A stretch of 64,000 nucleotides of DNA from Neobacillus endophyticus. Lineage in GTDB: Bacteria > Bacillota > Bacilli > Bacillales > Cytobacillaceae. The notes under the pieces were generated by a model. That model searched no databases. It saw nothing but the letters and a program-made list of their open reading frames with translations, and was not told the DNA's origin. The stretch covers positions 1,364,001-1,428,000 of the forward strand of contig NZ_JABRWH010000001.1 of the NCBI RefSeq assembly GCF_013248975.1, read 5' to 3'. Below are positions 43,008 to 55,034 of this stretch, piece by piece (within the stretch, counting starts at the first letter, position 1; the number at the start of each line of letters is the position of its first letter). The translations under genes were made by a program, and so were the position numbers.

Positions 43008-43036
43008 AAACCAGCTCCCGCATGAACGAGAACTGG
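43008..43036 (-). terminator. pyrG terminator
   Basis: On the minus strand CCAGTTCTCG pairs fully with CGGGAGCTGG (two G-U pairs), followed by TTTTTGG, just after the pyrG stop. Confidence 0.82.
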
Positions 43037-43049
43037 CTTCACTTAAATA

Positions 43050-44687
<1,638 letters not shown>

Positions 44688-44775
44688 TTAAAGGGCTTTT
44701 TGAAAAAAATTAAAATTCAATCAAGATCCCTTTTGGTAAGAGAGCCTTTCTAAAAACCTTTTAAAAAAATAAAAA

Positions 44776-44806
44776 GCGCCCCTCTTACATGGTTGTAAGG
44801 GAGCGC
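44776..44806 (-). terminator. pyrG leader attenuator
   Basis: On the minus strand GCGCTCCCTTACA pairs with TGTAAGAGGGGCGC (one bulge), followed by TTTTTATTTTTTT. It lies 41 bases into the predicted transcript. Its 5' arm contains the pyrimidine-rich GCTCCCTT that an added run of G residues at the RNA 5' end could pair with. It may also terminate rpoE transcripts. Confidence 0.82.
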
Positions 44807-44840
44807 ATTATTATCACATACGGCTTCGTTCCTTTTTTAA

Positions 44841-44883
44841 GGAGCCCAAAAAAGATGATACAAGGGAAAGATTAAAAAGTCAA
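44841..44883 (-). promoter_or_regulatory. pyrG promoter with GGGC transcription start
   Basis: On the minus strand TTGACT (44878-44883) lies 17 bases from TATCAT (44855-44860). After seven more bases comes GGGCTCC, whose first G (44847) is the expected start. In B. subtilis pyrG the start sequence GGGC allows reiterative G addition when CTP is low; this promoter has the same layout. Confidence 0.85.
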
Positions 44884-44885
44884 GC

Positions 44886-45464
44886 TTACAAATCTTCTTC
44901 TTCCTCGTCTTCTAGTTCCTCATCCAGTTCCTCTTCTTCCTCGAGGTCATCTTCTAGATCTTCATCTTCCCCGAGATCAAAGTCTTCGTCGTCTTCGATT
45001 ACATCGTCGTCTTCAAATTCGTCAACCTCATCGATCTCATCGAAATCTTCGTCCTCTTCAAGAAGATCATCTTCATCCTCAAAGTCTTCGATTTCATCGT
45101 AATCTTCATCTTCAACTTCATCGTAATCATCAAGCTCGTCTTCATCCACAACTTTCTTAGCCTTTTTCTTCTTCGGTTTTGTTGTGGTCACTATTTCTTC
45201 CTCAGATGTATCGACTGGATACCACACGCGAAGGCCCCAGCGATTGTCCCCTAAGGAAAGGAATCGGCCATCAATATTGACATCTGTATAGAACTGGGCC
45301 AGCCTTGTTCTGATTTCCTCTTCAGTAAGTCCTGCAGCAGCAGCAATTTCATTCACAAGATCCATAAAAGCGATCGGCTGCTTGTTATTTTTTAAGTATT
45401 CATAAGCCATTTCAATGAGGGATAACTCGCGTAATTCCTCTTTTGAGTATTGTGCTAAACTCAA
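44886..45464 (-). CDS. rpoE: RNA polymerase delta subunit
   Basis: A 192-residue delta factor of Gram-positive RNA polymerase, which increases transcription specificity and recycling. The folded N-terminal HARE-HTH domain (about residues 1-90) includes IAQFYTDVNIDGRFLSLGDNRWGLRVWYP-like segments. A KPKKKKAKKV patch follows, and the C-terminal half is almost entirely Asp/Glu. The TTG at 45464 (MSLAQYSKEEL) is preferred because AAGGAAG lies 8 bases upstream and the N-terminus then aligns with B. subtilis RpoE; GTG at 45473 sits too near the RBS. Confidence 0.95.
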   Translation of the reverse strand: MSLAQYSKEELRELSLIEMAYEYLKNNKQPIAFMDLVNEIAAAAGLTEEEIRTRLAQFYTDVNIDGRFLSLGDNRWGLRVWYPVDTSEEEIVTTTKPKKKKAKKVVDEDELDDYDEVEDEDYDEIEDFEDEDDLLEEDEDFDEIDEVDEFEDDDVIEDDEDFDLGEDEDLEDDLEEEEELDEELEDEEEEDL

Positions 45465-45611
45465 TTTAGGCACTTCCTTTCTCTATTTAACACTCGTTAA
45501 AGGAGTGATTAACGGACATTTGGAAAATAGACATATTCTTCATTATAAACAAATTCTTTCCGTTTATGCTAGTTCAAACTGCTGTTTGTCCTTATTTTTT
45601 CAGAAGCCTGC

Positions 45612-45785
45612 TCAATCAGTGCCGTTCTTGTTCTGACTCTTTGTCTTTTTCCTTTCTTTCATCGAAATATAAAGAAAAAAGATCGCCAGCAACAGAAACG
45701 AAATGGCACCCAATTGACGTTGATATAAGTAATATAATGGCCAGGCAAAAATAATAAGAATAATGATGATGATACCCGGTTTCAT
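45612..45785 (-). CDS. Small membrane protein of unknown function
   Basis: A 57-residue protein, MKPGIIIIILIIFAWPLYYL then QRQLGAISFLLLAIFFLYIS, with two hydrophobic segments and a charged Lys/Arg/Asn-rich tail. The ATG at 45785 has AGGTG 7 bases upstream; the open frame extends further but only the internal start has an RBS. I do not recognise the family. It lies between the icmF terminator and rpoE. Confidence 0.6.
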   Translation of the reverse strand: MKPGIIIIILIIFAWPLYYLYQRQLGAISFLLLAIFFLYISMKERKKTKSQNKNGTD

Positions 45786-45850
45786 GGAGAACACCTGCCA
45801 ACTATTTGTCCATTTTATTATATCGGAGTGAGGGTCCTTTTGTAAAAAAA

Positions 45851-45874
45851 TACAATGGCCCGAAAGCCATTGTA
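45851..45874 (-). terminator. icmF operon terminator
   Basis: A 9-bp perfect stem (TACAATGGC / GCCATTGTA) with a 6-base loop, followed by TTTTTTTA on the minus strand, 56 bases past the icmF stop. Confidence 0.85.
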
Positions 45875-45929
45875 TCAAAATTAACCTAAAACCTCGACTC
45901 TTTTTTAGCAAAAGGGTGTGCATTATTTT

Positions 45930-48900
45930 TTACATATTCCGACGGTATTGTCCGCCTACCTCATAAAGAGCCCTAGTGATTTGGCCAAGGCTGGCCACTT
46001 TTACCGTTTCCATCAATTCAGCAAAAATATTGCCGCCGCTGACTGCTGTTTCTTTTAACCGTTTCAATGCAGCCTGAGCCTCTTCCATATGGGCCTCTTG
46101 GAATAAACGTAAATAGTGAATTTGCAGCTCTTTTTCTTCTTTTGTTGCACGCGCAAGCTCCATATTATCCACTGCTTCTTCAGATGGCGGATTAGGATTC
46201 AAGTACGTATTCACGCCGATAATCGGCAATTCGCCCGTGTGCTTCTGCATTTCATAATACATCGACTCATCTTGAATTTTGCCGCGCTGATACTGAGTTT
46301 CCATAGCTCCTAAAACCCCGCCGCGATCATTTAAGCGATCAAATTCCTGCAGCACGGTCTCTTCGACAAGATCGGTCAGTTCTTCTACGATAAACGAACC
46401 CTGCAGCGGATTTTCATTTTTCGTTAACCCGTGCTCTTTTGTAATAATCATCTGAATCGCCATTGCCCTTCGTACCGATTCTTCAGTAGGGGTGGTAATG
46501 GCTTCATCATATGCATTCGTATGCAGCGAATTGCAGTTATCATGCAAGGCCATTAATGCTTGAAGAGTGGTACGGATATCATTAAAGTCGATTTCCTGGG
46601 CATGCAGCGAACGGCCGGACGTTTGCACATGATATTTCAATTTCTGACTGCGCTCATTTGCCCCATATTTTTCCCGCATGACTGTTGCCCAAATGCGGCG
46701 TGCCACCCTGCCGATAACGGTATATTCCGGATCCAAACCATTAGAGAAAAAGAATGACAGGTTGGGTGCAAAATCATCAATCTTCATTCCGCGGCTTAAG
46801 TAATACTCAACGTAGGTGAAGCCGTTTGACAACGTAAACGCCAGCTGGGAAATCGGATTGGCACCTGCTTCAGCGATATGGTAACCGGAAATCGATACCG
46901 AATAATAGTTACGAACTTGATGGTCAATGAAATATTGCTGGATGTCCCCCATCATCCGTAACGCAAATTCTGTTGAAAAAATACAAGTATTCTGGCCTTG
47001 GTCTTCTTTTAAAATATCAGCCTGTACCGTGCCGCGGACGGTCTTTAACGTATAGGCCCTCACTTCCGCAAATTCTTCAACCGTCAGCACGCGGCCTAAT
47101 TCGGCCTCTTTTCTCTTCACCTGCTGGTCAATCGCTGTATTCATGAACATCGCTAAAATAATCGGTGCTGGACCGTTGATGGTCATAGAAACAGATGTGG
47201 ATGGATGGCATAAATCAAAGCCGTCATACAGCTTCTTCATGTCATCCAGCGTACAAATGCTAACGCCGCTCTCGCCGACTTTCCCGTAAATATCTGGACG
47301 GTAATCCGGGTCTTCGCCGTACAACGTTACGGAATCAAACGCCGTACTTAAGCGTTTCGCCGTATCATCCTTCGATAAATAGTGGAAGCGGCGGTTTGTG
47401 CGCTCCGGTGTACCCTCACCGGCAAACTGCCGTTTCGGATCTTCACCTTCACGCTTAAACGGAAACACCCCTGCTGTGTACGGGAAGAACCCAGGAACAT
47501 TTTCGCGGTACACCCAGCGAAGAATTTCACCATAATCTTTGTATTTCGGCAGTACCACTTTTGGAATATCAAGTCCGGATAAACTTTTTGTTTTTAAAAT
47601 CGTAATAATTTCTTTATCGCGGATTTTTGTTACAAACCGATCGCCGGAATAAGCCTGTTTTGTTTGTTCCCAGCTGTCGAGGATCCGTTTTGATTCCGGC
47701 GTCAATTGAGCTTCGGTTTCTTGTTTAACAGCCGACAACGCTGCAATCACGACTGGGTCGTTTACAGCTGCAATCGCCCCTTCAAGCTGGAATAATTTCC
47801 GGGCAATATTGGCCTGTTCCTCTGCCTTTTTATGATAGCCGCGGACCGTATCGGAGATTTCCCGTAAGTAATAACGACGGTCTGTTGGAATGATGACATT
47901 TTGCTTTTCCACCGCAGCATTTTTGTGAAAAGAGGTGACCCAATCTGTATTCATTTTTTCATTTATTTTTTCAATCAGGGCCGCGAATAAAGCGTTTGTG
48001 CCGGCATCATTAAACTGGCTGGCAATCGTGCCGTACACCGGCATTTCCTCGTAGTCTTTTTCAAATAGCATATGGCTACGTTGGTATTGCTTTTGCACCT
48101 GGCGCTTGGCATCTTCAGAACCTTTGCGCTCAAATTTATTAATGACAATCAGATCAGCATAATCAATCATATCGATTTTTTCTAGCTGTGAAGGCGCCCC
48201 GAATTCACTCGTCATCACATAGAGGGCAATATCACAAATTTCCGTGATTTCTGCATCACCTTGACCGATACCGCTAGTTTCGACGATGACCAGATCAAAG
48301 CCAGCAGCCTTTGTTACGGCAACCGCATCTTTAATAGCAAGAGAAAGCTCATTTTTTGAACGTCTTGTTGCCAGACTCCGCATATTAACATTCGGTGAAA
48401 AAATGGCATTCATGCGGATGCGATCCCCGAGTAGCGCGCCGCCCGTTTTTTGCTTAGTTGGGTCAACGGATAGAATCGCTACCTTTTTGTCAGGAAACTC
48501 ATTGATAAACCGACGAATTAATTCGTCGGTGAGCGAGCTTTTTCCAGCACCGCCCGTCCCGGTAATACCGATTACCGGGATGTTCTGCTCCAGCGCTCTT
48601 ACTTTTTCCATGGCCGTTTCGACCGTTGCTGCGGCTTCCTTATTCTTATCAACATTTAGCTCTGCCAGCGTAATCAGCTTGGCAATTGCATTGGTATCCC
48701 CTGAAGGCAGCTTTTCAATCTGCTCGACTGTGCTAGTGTCGACCGTTGAAAAATCGCATTCCTCAATCATCTGGTCGATCATGCCCTGAAGGCCAAACTG
48801 GCGCCCATCCTCTGGTGAAAAAATACGAGCGATTCCGTACTCATGAAGCTCTTTTATTTCCCTCGGAATGATGACACCGCCGCCACCGCCATAAATACGA

Positions 48901-49175
48901 ATGTGCGGCGCCCCTTTTTCTTTTAATAAATCATACATATATTTAAAATATTCAACGTGCCCGCCTTGATAGGAGGAAATGGCGATCCCCTGCACATCCT
49001 CTTGAATCGCGGCATTGACAACCTCCTCCACCGAGCGGTTATGGCCAAGGTGAATCACCTCGGCACCACTTGCCTGAAGAATGCGCCGCATGATGTTAAT
49101 CGAGGCATCATGACCGTCGAACAAGCTTGATGCCGTGACAAAACGAATATGATGCTTCGGCTGATATTTTCCCAT
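45930..49175 (-). CDS. icmF: Fused isobutyryl-CoA mutase IcmF
   Basis: A 1081-residue adenosylcobalamin enzyme that interconverts isobutyryl-CoA and n-butyryl-CoA, with its G-protein chaperone fused in. The N-terminal B12-binding domain has the DGHDASINI motif (about residues 20-28) with cobalt-ligating His. The central MeaI-type GTPase has P-loop GTGGAGKSS (206-214) and NKFERKG. The C-terminal TIM-barrel acyl-CoA mutase domain (about 510-1070) has the [13 protein letters not shown] segment. A hydrophobic TetR-controlled operon context with acyl-CoA dehydrogenases supports the butyryl-CoA role. Loss of any domain is not seen. Confidence 0.95.
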   Translation of the reverse strand: MGKYQPKHHIRFVTASSLFDGHDASINIMRRILQASGAEVIHLGHNRSVEEVVNAAIQEDVQGIAISSYQGGHVEYFKYMYDLLKEKGAPHIRIYGGGGGVIIPREIKELHEYGIARIFSPEDGRQFGLQGMIDQMIEECDFSTVDTSTVEQIEKLPSGDTNAIAKLITLAELNVDKNKEAAATVETAMEKVRALEQNIPVIGITGTGGAGKSSLTDELIRRFINEFPDKKVAILSVDPTKQKTGGALLGDRIRMNAIFSPNVNMRSLATRRSKNELSLAIKDAVAVTKAAGFDLVIVETSGIGQGDAEITEICDIALYVMTSEFGAPSQLEKIDMIDYADLIVINKFERKGSEDAKRQVQKQYQRSHMLFEKDYEEMPVYGTIASQFNDAGTNALFAALIEKINEKMNTDWVTSFHKNAAVEKQNVIIPTDRRYYLREISDTVRGYHKKAEEQANIARKLFQLEGAIAAVNDPVVIAALSAVKQETEAQLTPESKRILDSWEQTKQAYSGDRFVTKIRDKEIITILKTKSLSGLDIPKVVLPKYKDYGEILRWVYRENVPGFFPYTAGVFPFKREGEDPKRQFAGEGTPERTNRRFHYLSKDDTAKRLSTAFDSVTLYGEDPDYRPDIYGKVGESGVSICTLDDMKKLYDGFDLCHPSTSVSMTINGPAPIILAMFMNTAIDQQVKRKEAELGRVLTVEEFAEVRAYTLKTVRGTVQADILKEDQGQNTCIFSTEFALRMMGDIQQYFIDHQVRNYYSVSISGYHIAEAGANPISQLAFTLSNGFTYVEYYLSRGMKIDDFAPNLSFFFSNGLDPEYTVIGRVARRIWATVMREKYGANERSQKLKYHVQTSGRSLHAQEIDFNDIRTTLQALMALHDNCNSLHTNAYDEAITTPTEESVRRAMAIQMIITKEHGLTKNENPLQGSFIVEELTDLVEETVLQEFDRLNDRGGVLGAMETQYQRGKIQDESMYYEMQKHTGELPIIGVNTYLNPNPPSEEAVDNMELARATKEEKELQIHYLRLFQEAHMEEAQAALKRLKETAVSGGNIFAELMETVKVASLGQITRALYEVGGQYRRNM

Positions 49176-49322
49176 CCTGATTCCCCCTGTTACTGTTTTA
49201 CCCTGAATCCGTCTTCAATTTTTGTTCAAAGGCAGCAATCTTGCCGAAGGCTGGGCAGGACAACTGTCTTTTGGAGGTGACTGCTCCAAAAAGTTTTGGT
49301 TCAGGCAGCTTCCCTATCTTCC

Positions 49323-49955
49323 CTATTCCGGGGACGGCTGACCCAAGCCTGAAAACAGAACTCGAGTCTGAAGTTCAATGTACTCATCAATTGTAAATAG
49401 CTTTCTCAATGCCCAGCGGCGAAAGCCCCACATCTGGCCCTGAACAAAGATGTCATGAGCAATAATTTTGACCTGCTTATCCGTCAGTTTAAGTTCGCCG
49501 TTTTCGACGCAGCCATTCAGCAGGTTCTCAAACATTGCCACCATCTCCATTTCCTTTTTTAATACATAAGGAAGGGCATCCTTTGACAGCGATTTAACTT
49601 CTTGATACATGATGAGAACTTCTTCCTGCATTTCATCCATAACATAAAAGAAATTGGCAATTCCCAGCTTCAGACTTTCGAGCGTCCCCTTTTTATGCTC
49701 AAGCTCCTGCTCCAGACGATCGCGGACATGGTCATATATTTGGTCGCACACCAGATATAGCACGTCTTCCTTTGTGCGGATGTATTCATACAATGTCCCG
49801 ATGCTGAAGCCCGCTGCTTTGGCAATTTCCCTTGTCGTTGTCCTGTGAAACCCCTTTTCTTTAAAAAGTGCTACCGCTCCCTTAATCATTTGTTCACGCC
49901 GTTTCTGCACAAGGCGCTCATCCTTGACCGAAGCCTGTACTTCCCGCTTTGTCAT
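49323..49955 (-). CDS. TetR-family regulator of acyl-CoA metabolism
   Basis: A 210-residue TetR factor. The N-terminal HTH domain (about residues 20-68) contains FKEKGFHRTTTREIAKAAG followed by GTLYEYIRTKEDVLYLV; the remaining all-helical domain would bind an acyl-CoA-like ligand. It lies 13 bases after acdA and upstream of icmF, within the operon, so it likely controls it and possibly the FadR-like boxes at 54805 and 57244. It resembles the B. subtilis FadR/YsiA group in setting, but orthology is not established. Confidence 0.82.
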   Translation of the reverse strand: MTKREVQASVKDERLVQKRREQMIKGAVALFKEKGFHRTTTREIAKAAGFSIGTLYEYIRTKEDVLYLVCDQIYDHVRDRLEQELEHKKGTLESLKLGIANFFYVMDEMQEEVLIMYQEVKSLSKDALPYVLKKEMEMVAMFENLLNGCVENGELKLTDKQVKIIAHDIFVQGQMWGFRRWALRKLFTIDEYIELQTRVLFSGLGQPSPE

Positions 49956-49968
49956 CCCCTAATCCGCC

Positions 49969-51108
49969 TTACTTCGTTAACATCCTAGAAATAACTAGGC
50001 GCTGAATTTCTTGAGTACCCTCATAAATTTGCGTAATTTTGGCATCACGCATAAACCGTTCTACTGGATAATCCTTTGTATAACCATAGCCGCCAAACAC
50101 CTGAACTGCTTCAGTCGTGACCCTCATCGCAGCGTCTCCCGCAAACAGCTTCGACATTGCGGATTCTTTGCCGTATGGAAGTCCGTTTGACTCGAGCCAT
50201 GCTGCTTGGTAAGTTAATAGTCTGGCCGCTTCCACTGAAGTTGCCATATCAGCCAGCTTAAAGCTAATTCCTTGGTTTGCGGCAATTGGTTTGCCAAATT
50301 GATGACGTTCCTTTGCATAGTCCACGGCAGCGTCAAGTGCGCCTTGAGCAATTCCTACTGCCTGGGCAGCAATTCCGTTTCGGCCGCCATCGAGTGTTAT
50401 CATCGCAATTTTAAATCCTTGGCCATCTTCTCCTAGACGGTTTTCTACAGGCACACGGCAATCTTCAAAAATAATTTCTGTAGTAGGTGAAGAGCGAATG
50501 CCCAGCTTCTTTTCTTTTTTACCAACTGAGAAGCCAGGGAAGTCCTTTTCCACAATAAAGGCTGTTGTGCCTTTTTGTCTGTTTGCCGGATCCGTTAAAG
50601 CAAATACCACATATATGTCCGCCTCGCCGCCGTTGGTAATGAAAATTTTCGAACCGTTGAGGACGTAATGATCTCCTTCGAGGCGTGCTGTTGTTCGCAT
50701 CCCGCCTGCATCTGATCCGCTGCCAGGCTCCGTTAAGCCGTAGGCGCCAATCTTTGTACCCTCTGCCAACGGGCGAAGATATTTTTGCTTTTGCTCTTCA
50801 TTGCCAAATTTATAGATCGGCCAGCTGGCAAGTGAAGTGTGCGCAGAAAGGGTTACCCCGACAGATGAATCGACACGGGAAAGCTCTTCTACTGCGATGC
50901 AGTAAGCAAGATAATCACTGCCGATGCCGCCGTACTCTTCCGGCCATGGAATTCCGGTTAAGCCCAACTCTGCCATTTTGTCAAAAATCTCCCGGTCAAA
51001 GCGCTCGTTCTCATCACGCTCAGCAGCAGTCGGGGCCACTTCATTCTTGGCAAAATCACGCACCATTTTACGAATCATTTCATGTTCTTCAGATAATTGA
51101 AAATTCAT
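49969..51108 (-). CDS. acdA: Acyl-CoA dehydrogenase, AcdA type
   Basis: A 379-residue FAD-dependent acyl-CoA dehydrogenase introducing the alpha-beta double bond. It has FAD/substrate motifs [19 protein letters not shown] (about 127-145) and [17 protein letters not shown], and the catalytic Glu position in [14 protein letters not shown] at the end. AAGGAGG precedes the ATG. B. subtilis acdA lies at the same locus next to fadF and rpoE. It is paralogous to the gene at 51291; electrons would go to ETF and then to the Fe-S oxidoreductase encoded at 55035. Confidence 0.93.
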   Translation of the reverse strand: MNFQLSEEHEMIRKMVRDFAKNEVAPTAAERDENERFDREIFDKMAELGLTGIPWPEEYGGIGSDYLAYCIAVEELSRVDSSVGVTLSAHTSLASWPIYKFGNEEQKQKYLRPLAEGTKIGAYGLTEPGSGSDAGGMRTTARLEGDHYVLNGSKIFITNGGEADIYVVFALTDPANRQKGTTAFIVEKDFPGFSVGKKEKKLGIRSSPTTEIIFEDCRVPVENRLGEDGQGFKIAMITLDGGRNGIAAQAVGIAQGALDAAVDYAKERHQFGKPIAANQGISFKLADMATSVEAARLLTYQAAWLESNGLPYGKESAMSKLFAGDAAMRVTTEAVQVFGGYGYTKDYPVERFMRDAKITQIYEGTQEIQRLVISRMLTK

Positions 51109-51290
51109 TTTTTACGTCCTCCTTTTAGTAAAAAAAGTGCATCTATGAATCTGAATTTGCTATTCTGCAATAATTGGTGAGCATTCAACAAATTAGGGAT
51201 TTTTCCTGGATCAGAGCTTTTGCATTCTATTTAAGTATGACAGCGGCATCAACCATTGCATCTAAACTTTTTTCAAAACCCCTCACTAGA

Positions 51291-52421
51291 TTAAAGATGT
51301 TTACTAATCACAATCCTCTGAATCTCGCTCGTTCCTTCATAAATTTCTGTAACCTTTGCATCACGGAAGTAGCGCTCCACCGGATAGTCTTCCGTGTATC
51401 CATAGCCGCCAAATACTTGAATAGCTTCATTCGCCACGTCTACAGCTGTACGGGTGGCAAACAGTTTTGCCATTGAAGCCTCCATTCCGCACTTGATGCC
51501 CTTGGTTCTTAAGTTGGCTGCGCGATAGACTAGAAGTCTAGCTGCTTCTACACTCGTTGCCATATCAGCTAACTTAAAGGCAATTCCCTGCTGGGCGATG
51601 ATTGGTTTGCCAAATTGCACTCGCTCATTTGCATAGGCGGTTGCGGCTGACAGTGCGGCTTCTGCAATCCCTAGCGCCTGGGCGGCAATGCCGATGCGGC
51701 CAACTTCCAAGTTAGCCATAGCAATTTTGAACCCTTCTCCTTCCTGCCCAAGAAGGTTCTCTACTGGGACGAGCATGTCCTCAAAAGTAAGCTGTACCGT
51801 TCTCGAACCATGCAGCCCCATTTTCTTTTCATCTTTGCCAATTACGAGACCCTGGGTATCTTTTTCCACTATAAAGGCTGAGATCCCTTTGCTTCCCAAG
51901 CCAGGATCAGTTTTAGCAAACACAATATACACATCTGCTTCTCCACCGTTTGTAATAAATACCTTTGAGCCGTTGATGACATATTGGTCACCATCACGGA
52001 CGGCGCGGGATTTTAACGAAGCGGCATCAGAGCCGGCACTTGGCTCCGTTAAGCAGAACGCTCCTAAATATTCACCGGCAGCAAGATTTGGCACGTATTT
52101 CCGCTTCTGTTCCTCTGTGCCAAAATATAGAATGGGATTTGTTCCAACCGATGTGTGTACGGATAGGATGACACCCACAGTAGCACTTACCCGTGAAAGT
52201 TCGTTAATGGCGATAATATAGGAGGTGAAATCCATCTCAGCACCGCCATATTCCTGCGGAATTGGTATACCCATGAGGCCAAGTTCACCCATTTTGCGAA
52301 GAAGCTGGCGGGGGAATTCCCCTTTTTCCATTTTTTCAATCAGTGGGGCGATTTCACCTGCAGCAAAATCGCGAACCATTTTGCGCATCATTTCTTGTTC
52401 TTCTGTAAATGTCAGATTCAT
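51291..52421 (-). CDS. mmgC: Short-chain acyl-CoA dehydrogenase, MmgC/BCD-like
   Basis: A 376-residue acyl-CoA dehydrogenase. It shows [37 protein letters not shown] and the C-terminal IYEGTSEIQRIVISK with the catalytic Glu. The ATG at 52421 has AAGGGG 8 bases upstream, so the 14 upstream codons are dropped. With hbd and the thiolase it forms a short-chain set like the B. subtilis mmgABC group, probably using butyryl-CoA. The gene symbol follows that analogy and is not proof of orthology. Confidence 0.88.
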   Translation of the reverse strand: MNLTFTEEQEMMRKMVRDFAAGEIAPLIEKMEKGEFPRQLLRKMGELGLMGIPIPQEYGGAEMDFTSYIIAINELSRVSATVGVILSVHTSVGTNPILYFGTEEQKRKYVPNLAAGEYLGAFCLTEPSAGSDAASLKSRAVRDGDQYVINGSKVFITNGGEADVYIVFAKTDPGLGSKGISAFIVEKDTQGLVIGKDEKKMGLHGSRTVQLTFEDMLVPVENLLGQEGEGFKIAMANLEVGRIGIAAQALGIAEAALSAATAYANERVQFGKPIIAQQGIAFKLADMATSVEAARLLVYRAANLRTKGIKCGMEASMAKLFATRTAVDVANEAIQVFGGYGYTEDYPVERYFRDAKVTEIYEGTSEIQRIVISKHL

Positions 52422-52590
52422 GCTGTTTTCCCCTTTTGGAGATTGTAAAATGGCAGTATTCATCCCTCATGACCCCTTTTTCGAAGATTAAGTAGAACTT
52501 GACGTCATTTCGTGCATCGATTCGTTGTTTCTTGATGTTTCCCGCTGCCTTTAGATGTTATTTAAATCTTTGTTATCCTGCGACAGACTA

Positions 52591-53442
52591 CTATTCGTAC
52601 GTATAGAATCCGCGTCCAGTTTTCTTGCCGAGCCAGCCTGCTTTTACATATTTGCGAAGAAGCGGACATGGACGGTATTTGTCATCCCCCAGTCCCTCTT
52701 GCAATGTCTCCATAATGTACAGGCATGTATCCAAGCCGATAAAATCAGCCAGCGTCAACGGCCCCATTGGGTGATTCATTCCAAGCTTCATCACTTCGTC
52801 AATAGCTTCCTTCGTTGCCACGCCCTCATATAACGTAAAAATCGCTTCGTTGATCATCGGCATCAGCACCCGATTAGATACAAACCCTGGAAAATCATTG
52901 ACCTCAACTGGCACTTTACTTAATGTTTTCGTCATCTCTTCAATCACTTGATAGACTTCATCAGCTGTTGCCAAACCGCGGATAATTTCAACCAGCTTCA
53001 TAACAGGGACCGGATTCATAAAATGCATGCCGATGACTTTTTCCGGGCGTTTGGTGGCGGCTGCAATTTCCGTGATTGGCAGTGAAGACGTATTGCTTGC
53101 CAAAATGGTATGTGCCGGCGCAATTTCATCTAATTGAGCAAAAATGTTCGTCTTGATTTCCATATTTTCAACAGCTGCTTCAATGACTAGATCAACGCCG
53201 CTTGCATCTGATAGATTAGTAGATGCTGTAAGACGGTTTAAGGTCCCCTGCTTTTCTTCAGCAGTCATCCTGCCTTTTTCCACATTGCGGGATAGATTTT
53301 TATTGATTACGCCCAATCCGCGTTCAACAAATTCCTCTTTTAAATCATTTAATAAAACTTGATACCCTGCTTGGGCACAAACTTGGGCAATCCCCGAGCC
53401 CATTTGCCCTGCCCCGATTACCATCACTTTTAAAATGTTCAT
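52591..53442 (-). CDS. mmgB: 3-hydroxybutyryl-CoA dehydrogenase
   Basis: A 283-residue NAD(P)-dependent dehydrogenase. The Rossmann motif [19 protein letters not shown] (about 6-24) and the catalytic segment [19 protein letters not shown] (His about 140) are intact, as is [22 protein letters not shown]. The C-terminal domain ends [27 protein letters not shown] lies 7 bases before the ATG. It would convert acetoacetyl-CoA and 3-hydroxybutyryl-CoA; no crotonase is in the window, so that step must be encoded elsewhere. Confidence 0.93.
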   Translation of the reverse strand: MNILKVMVIGAGQMGSGIAQVCAQAGYQVLLNDLKEEFVERGLGVINKNLSRNVEKGRMTAEEKQGTLNRLTASTNLSDASGVDLVIEAAVENMEIKTNIFAQLDEIAPAHTILASNTSSLPITEIAAATKRPEKVIGMHFMNPVPVMKLVEIIRGLATADEVYQVIEEMTKTLSKVPVEVNDFPGFVSNRVLMPMINEAIFTLYEGVATKEAIDEVMKLGMNHPMGPLTLADFIGLDTCLYIMETLQEGLGDDKYRPCPLLRKYVKAGWLGKKTGRGFYTYE

Positions 53443-53558
53443 GATTTCCCCTCCAATTGCAGCGTTTAGTTTGGTCTACTTACGATTTTTATTTACAAAA
53501 ACTGATATTTGCGACTTCCACGATTTTATTGGCGCTTTTATCGGGGAATACAAAAAGT

Positions 53559-54746
53559 CTAAGCCTTTGGCACTTCAATCAGGATCGCGTCGCCTTGGCC
53601 GCCTCCGCTGCATATGGCCGCAATTCCAAAGCCTCCGCCTCGGCGCTTCAACTCATGAATTAAGGTAATGATAATGCGCGCGCCGCTTGCGCCGATTGGG
53701 TGCCCGAGGGCAACCGCACCGCCATTTACATTCACCTTTTCAGGATCAAGCCCTGCTATTTGTCCGCTTGCCAGGGCCACCGCGGCAAAAGCTTCATTGA
53801 TTTCAAATAGGTCAATATCCGCAAGTTTTTTCCCGCTCTTTCGTAAAAGCTCATTGATGACAAGACCTGGTGTTTGCGGAAAGTCTTTCGCCTCGACAGC
53901 AATCGCGGCTTGACCAACGATCACAGCTTCCACCTTGCGTCCTTCCCGAATAGCACGATCCTCACTCATGAGCACGAGAGCACCTGCACCGTCATTTACC
54001 CCAGGGGCATTACCTGCCGTGATGGTTCCTTCACCGTTAAAGGCCGGTCCGAGTTTTGCCAATTTTTCCAAAGAGGTGTCTTTCCTTGGCGCTTCGTCAT
54101 GCTCAATTACCATTGGCACACCTTTTTTCTGTGGCACCTCAACCGCGATAATTTCCTCGGCAAACTTGCCGCTTTCAATCGCTTCGATCGCCCGTTGATG
54201 GCTTCTGAAAGCCCACTCGTCCTGTGCTTCACGGCTGATGTCGAGCTCTTCTGCCGTTGAATTCCCGTATGTTCCCATGTGAACACCGGTAAAACTGCAG
54301 CTTAAGCCGTCATGAATCATCAAGTCCTGTACCGAAGCATTCCCCATGCGTAACCCCCATCTAGCTTTCGGCAAAATATACGGCGCATTGCTCATCGATT
54401 CCATACCGCCGGCAACTATCACTTCTTCATCACCTAAACGAATGATTTGGTCCGCGAGTGTTACACTTCGTAACCCTGATGCACAAACTTTGTTTATGGT
54501 CTCCGTTTTGACATTCCAAGGTAACCCGGCTTCTCTGGCAGCCTGACGTGAAGGAATCTGTCCCTGCCCCCCTTGTAAAACGGTTCCAAAAATAACTTCC
54601 TGAACATCCTCTAGTGCGACCTCTGCTCGCTTAAGCGCTTCCTTTATGGCTACTCCTCCAAGCTGTGCGGCCGTAAAACCGCTTAAACCGCCGCCAAATT
54701 TTCCAAACGGCGTTCTCACCCCACTCAAAATTACCGTTCTCCCCAT
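53559..54746 (-). CDS. mmgA: Acetyl-CoA acetyltransferase (thiolase)
   Basis: A 395-residue thiolase cleaving or forming acetoacetyl-CoA. The acylated Cys is in INKVCASGLRSVTLADQ (about residue 88), the His is in GGAVALGHPIGASGAR, and the second Cys is in AAICSGGGQGDAI. The ATG at 54746 is chosen with GGGAG 10 bases upstream, skipping eight codons. It is the first gene of the operon, with a perfect 7-bp-armed inverted repeat at 54805-54826 about 60 bases upstream. Confidence 0.93.
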   Translation of the reverse strand: MGRTVILSGVRTPFGKFGGGLSGFTAAQLGGVAIKEALKRAEVALEDVQEVIFGTVLQGGQGQIPSRQAAREAGLPWNVKTETINKVCASGLRSVTLADQIIRLGDEEVIVAGGMESMSNAPYILPKARWGLRMGNASVQDLMIHDGLSCSFTGVHMGTYGNSTAEELDISREAQDEWAFRSHQRAIEAIESGKFAEEIIAVEVPQKKGVPMVIEHDEAPRKDTSLEKLAKLGPAFNGEGTITAGNAPGVNDGAGALVLMSEDRAIREGRKVEAVIVGQAAIAVEAKDFPQTPGLVINELLRKSGKKLADIDLFEINEAFAAVALASGQIAGLDPEKVNVNGGAVALGHPIGASGARIIITLIHELKRRGGGFGIAAICSGGGQGDAILIEVPKA

Positions 54747-54804
54747 GCAAAACACTCTCCCTTTTCCCATTTTTTAGTCCTATTTTTAAAAAGCAAGCCT
54801 TTCA

Positions 54805-54826
54805 TGAGCGACTGAACGCTCGCTCA
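54805..54826. promoter_or_regulatory. Inverted repeat upstream of the thiolase operon, possible TetR operator
   Basis: TGAGCGA and TCGCTCA form perfect 7-base arms around 8 bases (CTGAACGC). The position just upstream of the first gene of an operon that encodes its own TetR regulator, and the TGAnCG...TCA style, suggest its operator. The rest of the gap (54827-55034) shows no gene. Confidence 0.55.
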
Positions 54827-55034
54827 ATGCTCGGCTAAAAACAAGCGCAGACCGCAGGTTCCATGCAATCGCCCAAGTCAACATATACCCCAAAAACTAA
54901 AAATGAAAGCGTTTTATTTTCTATTTCATTTTACACAAAAAACAGCAGAAGTTGAATTATTAAACACAAAATTCCTAAAATTTTTTGAATTCGTGAAATA
55001 ATTAACTTCTGCTATTCATGATCATGCGGATTTT

